This document shows positions 24,404-37,469 of a DNA stretch of 64,000 nucleotides, piece after piece (within the stretch, counting starts at the first letter, position 1; every line of letters begins with the position of its first letter). Origin of the DNA: Cricetomys ansorgei (taxonomy: Eukaryota > Chordata > Mammalia > Rodentia > Nesomyidae); the NCBI GenBank assembly GCA_026225945.1, contig JAMJFZ010001815.1:17367001-17431000 (forward strand), in the 5' to 3' direction. Under the pieces are notes generated by a model that was not told where the DNA came from, made no database searches, and was given only the letters and a program-made list of their open reading frames with translations. Position numbers and translations under genes: made by a program.

Positions 24404-26540
24404 GGAGAATCTTTTTTCTTTATTTAAAATTTTTCATACGATATATTTTAATCATGCTTTCTCCTCCCACAACTTTTTACAGATCCTCCCCATCTCCCTA
24501 TTCACCCAGCTTTACGTACTTTCCTTCTTTCTCAAAAACAAAACCAAGCAAAAGAAAATCAAAACAAACAAAATACTTTTGTTTGTCAAACAAAACAGAA
24601 AGCACACAAACAAGCAGACCCAAAAAATGAAGTTAATTTTATGTTGACCAACTACTCCTCTGCATGAGGCCTTCATACAGGTAATAGTGAAATAACAGAG
24701 TGAAATAGACACTGTTAAGCAGTGAGTGATACCATGGTTCATCTCAGTGTCTCCTATGGTTTCTAATAGAGAGAGCAGCTTAGGGCATATATATATATAT
24801 ATATATGATTCTGAGTTAAATTTATGAGAAATATGTAACTTGGTACAAGAATGGGAGAGAGGAACATCATGATGTAATTGCAGGTTAGAACAATAAATAA
24901 TTTTCCCCCAGAGAAGAATAACTGCACTTGAGTGAATAGGGTAAAGCAAAATAATGAAACATCTTAAAGGATTAGTCGGTTTAACATTTTATGTAGTTAA
25001 AGTTGGCTTGATTGGAGACTGATATTCTATAGTAATGCATTGGGACAAACACTCTGGCAAATATGAACAGAATTAATTAGAGAGCTAAAAAGAGGAGACA
25101 CTCAGAAGCAGTGGCATCATTTAGACATGCAGCCCTCCTTTCAATCTACAAGCCCTCTGTCTTTAATCACTTCCCTTGCCATTTTCTGATTTTTCTGCAT
25201 CAGAGATTGAAGTTTTGTATTGAGTTGTTCTTTGTTGTTGCTCTTTGGTAAAAGGAGAGATGGTTATCTCTGTTTTTCATCCAAATCATACCTTTTACAG
25301 TAGCAACTGCCCAGATTGTATTTTAATTACATTTCTCCCTACTTTTTCTTCCCTCCAAACCTTCCCACAAAACCCTCTTTCCTCTCCTTCAAATTCATGG
25401 TATCTTTTCTTGTCAACTGTTATTTCATGAATTTATGTATTTGTATATACTTATATATTCCCAGATATAACCTATTCAGTCCATATAATGCTACTTGTAT
25501 GTATGTTTTCAAGGCTGACCATTTGGGACTGGACAACCAATTGGTGTGTTCTTCCTTGGACTGAGCCAACTCTCCTACTCCCAGCTCTACTCAGCTACCT
25601 GTGGTTCTTTGTGTAGGGTTGAGTCATCTATGGATCTTTCTGTGTAGTTTGATACATTCATTGATGTCCTCTTTGCTCACCTCATGTTTGGGTGGTCATG
25701 CTAGTGAAATTTACGGGTGTAGCTTCTGATGTTACTAAATGGCAATCTCACAGCAAACTCCCTGATCCTCTGGCTCTTAGAATCTGTCTTCCCCCTCATC
25801 TGTAATGTTCCCTGAGCCCAAGGGACAGGAGGGTTTTGTAGATATATCCACTGGGACTATGATCCACAATTCTGCACATTGAGTGTTTGAGGCTTTCTGT
25901 AGTGGTTTCTGACAATTGCAAAAAGAAGTTTTGTTAATGAGAGGTGAAGACTACACTTATCTGTGTATATAAAGACAGATGTTTATAGATTATTATTAGG
26001 GATTATGCCGATTTAGCAAATTAATGGCTATTGATTGTACTCCAATAATCATAATTTCACTAGCAATGATTAGTATCTAGATTTCTAGTGCCAGACATGG
26101 TATTTGTCTTGTTGAGCAGATCTTAAGTCCAATGAGAGAGCCATTGGCTTCCACCAAGGTATATGTGACCCTACTGTACTCTAAAGTATATCGTGCCAAT
26201 GCTGGTTGTTGATGTGCTCCATAGGCATCATAGCTGGGTAGGACTGTTGGTTGCCCCTCTCTTTTGGAAGTTTGCCTGATGTCTCCAGGTATCATGAAAG
26301 CTAGTCCTCAGGTCAGTTCCAGCTCAGGAACCTCTGGGTCTTATTTCTGAAGTGCATGGTATCTTATGCACAAAAGGAACTTACCTTCCACTTCTGGTAG
26401 GTAACTGAGAGCAACAGCAATTTGGCTGTATGTTTGGGAGATTCTCTCAAAAAGCCCTGGCCAATAACTCACAAGAGGAATTCTCTATCTGGTTTTCACT
26501 AGATTTTCTTTGAGTCTTGGAGGAAATACCATCTTCCCAG
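24404..26540 (-). mobile_element. L1 (Lx-type) 3'UTR, antisense
   Basis: CTTTATTTAAAATTTTTCAT at the low end is the reverse of the L1 3' end. CAAACTCCCTGATCCTCTGG and TAGCTTCTGATGTTACTAAA (25.72-25.78 kb) are the reverse of the conserved L1 3'UTR segment about CAGAAGCTAC and AGCCAGAGGATC. ORF2 is not clearly retained. An AT microsatellite (24785-24807) and some unassigned DNA lie within. Confidence 0.7.
24785..24807. repeat. (AT)n microsatellite
   Basis: About 11 AT units. Confidence 0.9.
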
Positions 26541-26631
26541 ATGAGAAAAGTTCATTAACATTCAATATACATATACATCATATACAAATACAAATACATA
26601 TACACATATAGTGTGTATAAGTGTGTGTATA

Positions 26632-26652
26632 AATGTGTGTGTGTGTGTGTGT
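26632..26652. repeat. (GT)n microsatellite with ATAC-rich flank
   Basis: About 10 GT units after a degenerate run of ATACAT and GTATAAGTGTGTG (from 26570). Confidence 0.9.
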
Positions 26653-27044
26653 GATTTTAATGAGCATTACCTTTCATTTTTGAAGCTCATTGGTCATTAG
26701 TCAAATTGTGTGCTTGAGGCCACCCATAATTTCCTGCACTGATGGCTTCTTACAACATTTCTAGTTTTTGAACCTTCCTGTATCCTTTCAGCTTTGTCTT
26801 CTAGACCGTTTATCAAAGTTCTCATTTGACTGGATTGGGCTTATTCAGAACAATCTTTCCTATCATCTTAAATTCAATTGATTACACAAGTAAATTATGT
26901 ATGCATCTTGCCTTATTACCAAATCTAGCGGTTGGAACAACGCAGGCTCTGTTAATGTAAGATATACACAGCAGTGAATAAGAATTAAACATTGAAGATA
27001 TTAGAAGGAAATAATGACAATCCTTTCATAGGGATGATTATCCC

Positions 27045-27142
27045 CTATGTGTGAATATCAATGGAGAGGGAAACCCAGGAATCTAGTCCTCACATTTGAG
27101 TGGCAAGCACTTTATCCCCTGATCCATCTCCACAACTCCAAG
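27045..27142 (-). mobile_element. B2/B3-type SINE fragment, antisense
   Basis: GGAATCTAGTCCTCACATTT and GCACTTTATCCCCTGATCCA are the reverse of a B-box and A-box region of this SINE superfamily. Confidence 0.6.
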
Positions 27143-27977
27143 TATTTGTTTAACAGCTCTCAGTAAGTAAGCTCAGTAAGCTCTCAGTATGGCACCAATA
27201 TATTGATTTTGAATTTCTACCTTTTGCAACTATAATATGATTAGTTTTTTAACCCTCTCAGTATTTTGTTACCGTAGCCATGCCACACTATTAATTTACC
27301 TTTGTCCATAATAGAAGAAATGGGTCACTTAGTTCTCTAGATCACATATTCCATCAACTCCTCCTTTCCCTGTAGCTTGCTTGCTTTTTCCAAAAACACA
27401 GTAAGAGTATTTCTAGCACATGCCTTCATATTTGGTGTCCATATAAACGGTAAAACTTTAGCTTCGGATATATGGTTGACTCTGGTCCTCAATGTGTTAC
27501 AGATTTACTGTGCTTGGTCTTATTGGTATCAATCCTCTAGAGGGCTTTACTGATGTAAGACTGAGGATTTATATAAGTCAAAACAGTGTTCAATTCACAA
27601 TAGGAGCCAAGGACTCGTGACAAGCTGGCCCTCCAATTCCCAAAAAGTTGTCCAGGGAATATTTGGTCCCCTGTGCATACAGTGCACATTGCAGTACAGC
27701 TGTCAGACCTCAAACCTGTAAACCCTAGGATTTACATCACAGGGAACCTTAATATGTGGGCAGGGGCATCCTGGTCTTAGAGGGACAGAAATAGACTAGA
27801 TTCTTACAATTAGTTTTACATCATCTATTGGTGTTGATTTTATTCCACATTTGTTCTGAAAAGTACAAGCAATAATGTAGTGAAGGAACATTGGGTTATC
27901 CAAGACTCCTTAGAAATAATCCCATGCCCAGAAAAGTATTTTTGGTTTCTTTTCAAAGAATAAACTTTTCTCCCTTT
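27143..27977. other. Intergenic DNA, not identified
   Basis: There is no supported frame. The block at 27.39-27.80 kb has the even, moderately GC look of an old L1 or ERV piece, but I could not assign it. Confidence 0.35.
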
Positions 27978-28120
27978 TCTTTCAAGACAGGATTTCTCTG
28001 TTGTAACTCTGGCTGTCCTGGAACTCACTCTGCAGACCAGGATGGTTTTGAACTCATAGAGATCCACCTGCCTCTGCCTCCTGAGTGCTAGGATTAAAGG
28101 CGTGAGCCAACACCAGCTGT
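27978..28120 (-). mobile_element. B1 SINE, antisense
   Basis: TTTCAAGACAGGATTTCTCT, CTGGCTGTCCTGGAACTCAC and GCCTCCTGAGTGCTAGGATT with AAAGGCGTGAGCC are a nearly complete reverse B1. Confidence 0.95.
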
Positions 28121-29509
28121 TTGAGAGATTCTTTCCTTAATCACCTGTACAATTCTGTTGCTCAATCTACCCAGTCCCTCGCTATTCCTGTGGCTTGGTT
28201 TATTTTAAGTTATCCGACTTATCACTATATCATATAAGCATTTACAGAGAAGATAATTTTTTCTACAATGTTCAATGAAGGATCTTCAGGTCTGTGAATA
28301 ATTCTTAGAATATTATGGCTGATCAAAAGGCATTACAAAGTCAAAGAATATATGAGATAAACAGAAATAAAGAGCACTGGATTCTAATTTAGACTTCAGG
28401 TTATTTTAATCCTATCTTTTGTTCCCGCGCTGAAATTGATGTTTTCAAAAATAATTACATGACATTCTATTAATGAATCTTCTTTAGAGTTTTAATTGAA
28501 AAATGCAAATGCATAGTATAATAAAAGAACTGTGAGCACTCCCTGACTTTTCATCTCTGTGCCAACTGTGCCAAAACAATAAAGGTAGCATTTTTTTTAC
28601 TTTTGTATTTTTGAGTATTTGTGAACTGGGAAGTCTTTTTATTGCTGAATCGCAATTTCATGACAAATTGAGAGTCATATCAATGTTAGAAGAAATTAGA
28701 ACGTGACAAATGTAAGGGGTTGACTGTGGCAACAATACAGCATTAACAGCCTAGTTTACTTCACCAAATGTAAGTGCTGCTTCAATTATCTTATAAAGGA
28801 CATCATTATCATTTGTGTTTTTCAAAACAGACCAAAACATCTCTTTGATAGACATAGAAATGATGGGCTTTGTTGTTCATAGTATAATGGAAATATCTCT
28901 AATGGCACTTATGATCTGAACAGTCAAATAAACAAACAAAAAAGTGTCAGAAGAAAAAGAATAAAATTCAAATCTGTGTTAGAGCTGCCCATCTCAGGAG
29001 TTTACCTAGAAGCTCAGGAACACAGAATACATAGATCTCTTTCTGCATGGTGAAGCAGAGTTCCCAGCACACTCTACCACCAAAATATTTCTTTCCTTTT
29101 TCCACTTTCTTACCTCGTTTGATTCAAGAGTCTTGACTTTGACAAAGCTGCATATTCCAGTGGCGAAAATATCATAGACCAGATAAGATATCCTCTACCA
29201 TGTTGGCTATTTCCTAGAGATTTCAAGTAATAAAGTAGATGAACATTCAAATAGCCTCTATACACCCAAGTCAATGAAAAATATATATCGTGAGGCTTTC
29301 CATTATTGATCCATTTGTTTTCTGATAATATCTATGTGACACTAAAGAGGAAATAAACTTAGATTTAGATTCTAAATACTTAAATTTCTATTTGAGTGAT
29401 CTCATATATACTACAAATACAAATTACAAATTTAAGTTGGAATATTTACCACATACTCTGCATTTTACTTTAGGTATCTTTTCCCCAGTTTTTATTGTAT
29501 CTTTCATTG
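28121..29509. other. Intergenic DNA, nothing recognised
   Basis: Unique AT-rich sequence without a supported frame or a repeat I can name. Confidence 0.5.
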
Positions 29510-29677
29510 TTTAAGACAGTTTTTAAATTGAAATATATTTTGATCATATTCTTCCGCAAGTCTTTCCATATCCTCTCCCTTGCCATAGCCACTTAACTTT
29601 AAATTATTTCTCAAAAAACAATAGAAATATCAGTACAACAAAAAGCTCCACCAAAACCAAGAATATAAAATAAAGCA

Positions 29678-29723
<46 letters not shown>

Positions 29724-29870
29724 CCAAACAGGAACCAAATAACAGCACACAGAAAAGCTGTGGAGTCCATTATATGTTGATCAACTACTCCTGAACACAG
29801 GGCCTATGCTAAAGGGATTGATATACTCAATGTCACTCCACTAGGAAAAACTGATTTTTCCCTCCCCCAG
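29510..29870 (-). mobile_element. L1 3'UTR fragment, antisense
   Basis: TTGAAATATATTTTGATCAT and CCATTATATGTTGATCAACT with ACTCCTGAACACAGGG are the reverse of the L1 3'UTR end, the same segment as at 24.4-24.7 kb. A CA run (29695-29720) is embedded. Confidence 0.75.
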
Positions 29871-30289
29871 CATGTATGAATGACAGTTTTGTTTTTAACC
29901 TTTACCCTAGTGGCTAGGTTTTCATTCATTTGTTCATTCTTTTTTTTAATATAACAAAATAAAATATAATAAGATAAAATAAACCTATAACATCGAAGTT
30001 GGACAAGACAAACCCACAGAAGGAAAAGAGCCCAAGAGAAGGCACAGGAATAAGAGATTCACTTATTCACACACTCAGGAATCCCATAAAAGCACTATAC
30101 TGGAAGCCATAATAAATATTCAGAGGACCTGGTGTAGACCTGTGCAAGTCCTGTGTGTGCTGCTTCAGTCTCTGTGAGTTCACATGAGCTTTGCTCATGT
30201 TGATTTAGAGGGCCTTGTATTCTTGGTGTCTTCCTCTCCTTCTGGCTATCTATTATTTTTATTTTGTGGGTTTGAGTGATTGACTGCAT

Positions 30290-30445
30290 GTATGTATGTA
30301 CACCGTGTGTGTGCATGATCTGCAGAGGCCAGAAAGGAGAGTCAGATCCCCTGGAACTGGAGTTACAAGTGTTTGTGAACATCTATGAGGCTCCTAGGAA
30401 ATCAATCCAGGTCCTCTGCAAGAGCAGTAAATATATCTTTCCAAT
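30290..30445 (-). mobile_element. B2 SINE, antisense
   Basis: CAGATCCCCTGGAACTGGAG, TTACAAGTG and CAATCCAGGTCCTCTGCAAG with AGCAG are the reverse of a B2 body. Confidence 0.8.
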
Positions 30446-31827
30446 TCCATTCCTTAAGCATTTCTAATGAGGGTTAGCAAACTTTTTGTGATGTATCCGA
30501 AAGTAAAGGTCTTGGGCTTTATGTGTTGTAAAGTCTCTGTCACAACTAGTCAACTCTGTCCTCATTGCTCAGATATAACTATAAAACATATATAAATGGT
30601 TGTAGCTGTTTGCCAATAAAATTTTACTTACACAAATAGGTTGCTGGTTAGATTTGTATTAGAGGATCTAGTTTCCAATTCCTGACCTTTAAAAGGAGAA
30701 TAGCAATGTCAATCTTGGCATTTTTACAGCACTGATGTAACTGATCAAGTACTTAGAAAGGAACAATTTTACACACTATAAACTGCAATGGTTTCACATG
30801 TTGTTAATATTTTTATAGTCTTAGATCTCACTCCATGAAATACCTTTATCTGGAAACATCATATGATGTTCCTTCAATACCACAGAAAATAACTTTACTA
30901 GCTTCCATGAGTAACCTGTTTCTAAAGGTGTCCATGATTCTGAATTAGGGAACTTTGAACAATAAACGGCACATCTAAGTGTCAAACATTAATGATTCAT
31001 CTATGAGAAATATGTGACATTAATGCACCACTGTATTTGATTTAGTTAATGAAAATTGATGAAAATGCAGGATTAAATCATGAAGAGAAATAAGATTGAT
31101 GATTCAAAATTAAGGATGTAAAATATGACACAGTTTTTTACTGTGTTACCTTAAGGAGATAGAATGTTCCGAAATGAATTTACATCAAGGTACTAAGAGA
31201 TGATGCTATCCATTTAAATAGATTTTAATTCAGTTTAAATTATAATTGAAACACAAAGCACATGAGATGACCACATTAAAGAGTCATTGTTGAGCAAGAT
31301 AGAGCTGGATAGCAGTTTCCCTGTCTGCCTGGGAATGCTGAGCAGAGACAATGACACTTCTGCTAGGGAAGCTGGGAGAGCACATTTTTATGGACATCTC
31401 TGAGGAGCAATTAAACTAACTGAATTCAATTAAAAATTGGCCTTCAACCAAAAGTATATGAACTTAGCCAGGAGAATATAGCCATGTATTTAAAAAAAGA
31501 ACTAAATTTGGAAGCAAGACACTGGATTTCAATGGTTCTTTTAGATGCTATCTTGAGTGAGATCGTGTTATTGCCATAATAGCAAATCATTTTAATAAGC
31601 AAGGACCTTATTCAGGAGTTTTCTCCAGGTCACTGCTTCAGAAGCAGAAGTAAAGAATCGAATAAAACTCTAGCCAAATTATTTAGCTAGGAATTGCTTT
31701 TACACAACTCAAGTTACTCTTTCTTCTGATTACAATTCACGAGATGCTAGATAGCTTAATCTTCTCACATGATACATACAACACTATATATACTTATTTA
31801 AGTTAAATATATAAGTTTAGTTTCAGG

Positions 31828-31950
31828 GTGTGTGTGTGTGTGTGTGTGTGTTTGTGTATTTCTGGTGTTGGGAAGAGAACCCCTAGCTTCAATGCTAAAC
31901 AAAATAACAAAACAAAAAACTCTACTACTGAGGCACATGCCTGACCCATA
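31828..31950 (-). mobile_element. (GT)n run and ID/B4-type SINE fragment, antisense
   Basis: About 12 GT units (31828-31851) precede GTTGGGAAGAGAACCCCTAG and ACTACTGAGGCACATGCC, the reverse of an ID-type head (loop CAATGCTAAAC). An A/C-rich run splits it. Confidence 0.5.
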
Positions 31951-32674
31951 ACTGTTATTTTTTAATCTTATTTATCTCTGTTAGCTTTAACAAAGATATA
32001 TTTGTAATATATGTATGTTGTATCATGCATAATAGTAAGCTATGAAAATCAACCCCAAAGGACTTTTATTTTGTAATAGACACTTGGATAGTGAATAACA
32101 AACATCATAGATCATCTGATTTTCCTCATAAAAGCTTTACTATTAAATAATGATTTGAATATCTAAAACCATGAAATGGAGGTATGTATTCCTGAAAACA
32201 TTCTTTATGTTTCTCTGTCTATTAAAGAACATTAATGTTTCAGTTTAAACATGATGAGATAGTAGAAGAAATGCTTGCTTCTAGGGTGGTAAATTATAAT
32301 TCTCCAGTTTTGACTTGTGTATTAAATATTATTTGAAACTATCTTAAATAATGATCATTTATTTTAACTAACTGTTAGCTATTTAACTATTTTACTAAAT
32401 AAACATTGTGTGTAAAAGCTGGTTTTGGCTTACTGTTAATTGTAGCAGAAGTAAAATATGTTGCTCATTAAAGTGCTACATGAAGTGTCGTAGCATTAGG
32501 GGTTGCATTATTTAAAATTTAACTTCACAATAGCTTCACAGAGCAGTACAATTATTATCTCTATTATATATTTGAGGTAGACAAGTGCTTTTGACGAAAC
32601 AGGGGCAACTAGCAAGATCAATATTTTTACTGCTAACGTCATAGCAAATATACAAAGTCTGCATAATTCTTCCA

Positions 32675-32790
32675 TTTTCACTGATGAAGAGATTGAGACT
32701 CAGGAAAGTTAAGAAATTTAAATAAATGAGAGTACTACTAATTAAAATTAAGCCCTGGATTCTGATCACAAAATTTACTCCATTAGCCAA
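32675..32790 (-). mobile_element. MIR, antisense
   Basis: CCATTTTCACTGATGAAGAG, ATTGAGACTCAGGAAAGTTA and AAGCCCTGGATTCTGATC follow the reverse MIR consensus. Confidence 0.65.
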
Positions 32791-33469
32791 TTCATTAGGC
32801 AAAATAGAGTTACCAATATTGATATTAATGTTGATATTAATCTTGAAGGAGAACACTTAAGTAATGATTAATCATAGAAAATGAATTTATATTAAATATA
32901 TCAGGGACAAAAACATTTCTTGGATAGGATATATACTTAGAAGCATCCATTTTGAACAATTTGGTGTAAGACTTCTAAGGAGAGATACAAAGAATTCAAA
33001 AAGAGAGAAAGAAAAACAAAACAATATTATTATTGTCTTGTTTGTGGAGAACCAATGAATCTGAGAAGATACATAGAAAAGGGAGATAGTTTTCAAACAG
33101 AGGAATGTGATTCTATCAGCTGGTTTGTGAAATAATCAGTCTTGGCTGTGAAATTGGTACCCTAAACATTTTATTAAGATTTTAGAAGACAGAAGAATCC
33201 TAATGACATCATATCTTTCTAATTCAAACTTCTAATTAGCTTACTTAAGAAATTCCTTTAACACTGCGACTCATCTCACTACTACGAGTTTCATTCATAT
33301 ATTTTATACACATATGTTAATTTTGAATTATCTTTTAGTCTTATCCATCTCTGATATAGGTTTATAAATGGAGCACACTAAGGAAAAGATATGGGCTCAG
33401 TCTTTAACGTGCTTACATTGTCAACATGAAAACTTGAGTTTGCTAATCAGAATTAATGTTGAAATAAAG

Positions 33470-33690
33470 ACAGACACGATGTGATGCTGTGCACTTGTGT
33501 CCCCATTGTTATGGAGACAGAGACAGGCAGATCCCAGGGGCTTACTGACAAACCATCCTTACCTCCTTGGTAAACTACAGGTCAATGAGAGAACATGTCT
33601 CAAAAACCAAGGTAGACAGAGCCTGAGGGATAACATCTGATGTAATCCTCTGGCTTGTACTTATATGTGCACACATGCAAAATATCAAAG
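33470..33690 (+). mobile_element. B3-like SINE (right part)
   Basis: GGAGACAGAGACAGGCAGAT, CCCAGGGGCTTACTGACAAA and TGTAATCCTCTGGCTTGTAC with ATGTGCACACATGC follow the right half of the B3 family. Confidence 0.65.
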
Positions 33691-33714
33691 TAAAATATCT
33701 GCATACAAGTAAAT

Positions 33715-33960
33715 TTCACATGGTTTCTTTCATATGTGGAACCTAGTTTTGAAAATACATATATATGTTCTGAAAGTCAAAGGAAAGTATTTGAGAGAAT
33801 AAAAGGGTTCAGTGGGGGAAGAAGAAAGGAAGACAGGAGATCATTGACGGTGACTATGAACAAAATACAGTGATATACACAAGGCCCGTTAATCTGTACA
33901 CTTACTTAAAAGATTTATTTTTTGAATAAAGTAAATTACAGTGTCAAAATGTGAAAGAGA
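33715..33960 (+). mobile_element. L1 3'-end fragment, sense
   Basis: TTCATATGTGGAACCTAG and GGAAGACAGGAGATCATTGA are typical of the ORF2 end and start of the 3'UTR. Confidence 0.55.
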
Positions 33961-34359
33961 TGACATAAGAGTTCAATGAAAACCTCCAGTTTTTTAATGT
34001 CTAAAGACTGTATCCCATTTCTCATTCCAAAGTAGCGTGAGAATACATTAGATTGTCAAACAAAATCTGACACCCTAGCCAAGTATCAAACTAAGTTATT
34101 GTTATATATCAGGGGCTCTAACCCCAAAATACCCACTGAATTTCAATGGGATTTCCCAATCCTAAGAGCTCCTTGAATGTTAATGAAAGAATCTGATGTC
34201 TTCACTGAGTATTTACATAAAGACAGAGAAATGCAATAATTTTCCAAGATGCATAATAATACCTCAAAATAGTACATATATTACCCCTCAAAAGGCTTAA
34301 GGAGCATTGCATAAGAGAAGGCAGAATGATTGTAAAAGCCAAGAGTTGGGGATGATCAG

Positions 34360-34745
34360 AGCTAAACAGTGTTTTCTGGGTATGATGAGGACACCACACA
34401 TGAACTCATAACACCTGTGAGTTGTTTGCTAAAGATCTGTACAAGATTATTCAGGTCAACATTCAGACATGGGGAGGGAGGAGATAATTGGCCCCCACCT
34501 ATAACACAGGAGCTTTGGACAGTTGGTGGATTCTGGGGAAGAAGTTTTTGGTTTGTGGATGGCCTCATACCCATGAGTATTAGCAGCATATTGAATCATT
34601 AAAGAAAAAAGCAAAACCAAGTGAATTTGATAATGGTCAGGATATGAGAAGTGGATCAGGGAGGAGTGAGGAGGGAAGAAGAGGGAAAATATGACCAAAG
34701 TGCATTGTGTGAAATCCTCAAATAATTGTTAAAAATATCACATTT
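34360..34745 (+). mobile_element. L1 3'UTR end, sense
   Basis: GGACAGTTGGTGGATTCTGG, a purine-rich GGAGGAGTGAGGAGGGAAGA stretch and GTGTGAAATCCTCAAATAAT match the terminal L1 3'UTR. Confidence 0.7.
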
Positions 34746-35589
34746 TAAAAGTTCCCTTGGGTTCCTCCTCTCCTTTTGCACTAAATAATTGATACACTCA
34801 ACACCTTTCAAAAGACTAGAATGGTTGTTGTTGTATTATATTAAATCAGTATACCTACTAATTGCTTGCAAAGAACATAGCAATTTAGAGACTCCTAATA
34901 CTAACCCCCAAACACCACTAAATACCTTTTATAAAAGTTTAATGCCTGGTATATGCTAGAGTTTAACCTTAAATTTTACTTCATACAAACTAAGTTTCCA
35001 ATGCATATTACAATTTTCCTTTTACTGCAAGCACAGAAGGGAAACTTAATTTTCCAATTACTCGTACCTTATAATGGAAGCGCTCAATTACCCTGACAAG
35101 TTCTGCTCTTTGAGTGGCTTTCAGAGACTATAAGTAGTTTAGCATTACCTGGAGATCCTCTTCTTAGAATAAAATGTTACATTCGATGTCTCTTTCAATA
35201 AAAGTTTTAATCACACAAATAATACTATATGAAAACTATTTTAGTTAGCTTACATCTTGAATCTATTTTTGTGAAACTCTTAAGAATTGAAGTCACTACT
35301 ATTCAATGATCAAATTACAAATCAATGATTAAATAAGGTGAGACCCATAACTGGTCAAAGTGCCGAGAATAAGGAGCTGTCAGTGTTAAGCCCTTCATGG
35401 AACATTTGTGTGACACTGCAGAGAAGGTTAAGAAAGAAGAGTAGAAAGGATGTAAGAGGTGAGGGTTTGGAAGGAGTGCTGTGTAACCCTATCTTCTGGA
35501 CATGACATAGACACTTTACCCATAAACTCACAGTATATTTATCTACATAGGAACTGCACAGATCGAGTAAGCAAAATTTCTAGCCAAGA

Positions 35590-35905
35590 TGAGAGAACCG
35601 CTCCCGCCAAGTAGCTTTTGGCAATTGATAGCTCCTAAGGGAGGTAAACTAATTTTTCTCTGAGAGTAGGGCCATTGGTAGGTTCCATATGTCCCAGCGG
35701 ATGGTCTCAGTCAGTGCACATATGGACAGCACTAAGTGGACTTGAAAGGGGAGGAGTATGAGGAAGAGGAGAAGAAAAGAAGATAAGGTCGGGTGGTGAA
35801 CATGTATGGGAGATCCAGGGGGAATTGAAGGATGGCTATAGAAGGCTATAGCATCATATTTCATTGTATAAACATATGAAATTCCCAAAGAATCACACAC
35901 AGACA
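35590..35905 (+). mobile_element. L1 3'UTR end, sense
   Basis: GCTCCCGCCAAGTAGCTTTT, GGGCCATTGGTAGGTTCCAT, CAGCACTAAGTGGACTTGAA and a purine-rich tail form a recognisable Lx/L1 3'UTR. Confidence 0.8.
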
Positions 35906-36074
35906 CAGACATAGCGGGGAGAGAGAGAGTTTTAAACTATTTTCTTATATACAAAATTTTAATGATATAGTATATATTAGATACTTAATTATTTCCTCTA
36001 CTTTCATAGACATGAATTAAAATTTGATGAATGCCAACAGTATTCCTAAATCAAGAGCTAACTATTCATTACCT

Positions 36075-36120
36075 AACTGGTCAAATTTATATTTATTTTA
36101 TATTTATTTATATTTATTTC
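36075..36120. repeat. TTTATATTTA-type low-complexity repeat
   Basis: Repeated TTTATATTTAT units. Confidence 0.75.
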
Positions 36121-37294
36121 AGATACAACATGAAATAATAATTCAGTCATATTATTTAAATAGTATTTTTGAAAAGAGGTTTAATTTATTAGTAAACAGA
36201 CTACGAAATGTATGCCACTCATAGTATGTTACTACATCTAGAAAAACAATTTAAAATATCTTTCACAGTTACATTTTATTTTAATTTTATGGCAGAATAT
36301 GAAACCAAATAAATTTGATTGATTATATTTTAAAAGAGACAGCTACGACTCCTAGATGGCTGAAGGGTAGTAGGCAGAGCTTTGCTTTGAAAACAAGAAT
36401 CTTCCTCATTCACCTCAGTTACTTCAATAGCACAAATAGTTACCACTTCTTGAGGTCTTTCCTATTTTCCCCACTATATTTGGCTCATTCTTTGTTATCC
36501 TTAATCTTATCATGAATAATATGAACTCGATAGTACTGCCATAATAATGGAAAAATCAAAGACTTTAAGTTTAATATGAAGTGTCTTTCTCAAGTAATGC
36601 TGACTTAAAATTCAATGATAAGTTAGTATCATACTGTTTCATTAATGTGTTATGTTTGTTATGTTAGGTTATGTTTGTACTTTGGGTCATAATACCCTCA
36701 TTTGAATTATTCAAATAGAGAATATGTTTCTGGAACAAAAGCTCAATAAACATTCTTCAAGGGATACATTAAATTTTTCTACTAGTTCTATGAATAGCTC
36801 AGTTTTATTTCCATGAAAATCAACAATGATTTTAGTTAATTAATTTCAGTGAAATTACATTGCTTCTCAGAATCCCAGCTTTAACCAATCAGAGCTCTCA
36901 GTAGTTACAAGAAGGTCAATCAGTTTTCCTTGTAAGTTCACATAGAACAGGATTACCTGCGTGGCTTCATACTCTGTAAAGGGCTACTGTTAGCATTTTT
37001 GATGCATGGAGACTGAAAAGATAAATAATGCCACTATTTTATCAAGTAGATGACATATCATTATATCTTTTAGAATGCAACAGACAAAAACACCTGGTAT
37101 TGGAATTATTTGGAAAATAAGAGTAGAGTCAAATGACCATCAAAATTTGCTTTCTCTTCTTGTTATCACTTGGCTGAGTAAAATTAGAGTGGTCACCACT
37201 GGCTTGTGTCTCATTTTCTCTATTTTTGTTTTAGATTTGTTTAGTTTATTTTTTTTAATTTTATTTTTGTCTGTGAGTTCTTTGCCTGAATGTT

Positions 37295-37465
37295 TATATG
37301 TGAACTACATGTGTGTCTGGTGTCCACAGAGCACAAAGACAGGATGTCCTGGATCTGGAGTTACAGGTGGTTGTAAACTACCAAGTGATTGTTGGGAACT
37401 GAACCCAGTTTACTAGCAAAATACATTAATTCTCTTAACTGCTGAGTCCGTTTTCCAGCTCCACT
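37295..37465 (-). mobile_element. B2 SINE, antisense
   Basis: CCTGGATCTGGAGTTACAGG, TGGGAACTGAACCCAG and TCTTAACTGCTGAGTCCGTT are the reverse B2 body, ending in CCAGCTCC. Confidence 0.9.
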
Positions 37466-37469
37466 TGCT

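Noticed and set aside
24512..24949. 145-codon minus-strand frame
   Set aside because: It crosses an AT microsatellite and an L1 3'UTR; the sequence is repeat-derived.
29695..29720. Regularly repeated short units that might suggest a CRISPR array
   Set aside because: These are dinucleotide microsatellites in mammalian DNA; there are no repeat-spacer arrays anywhere in the window.
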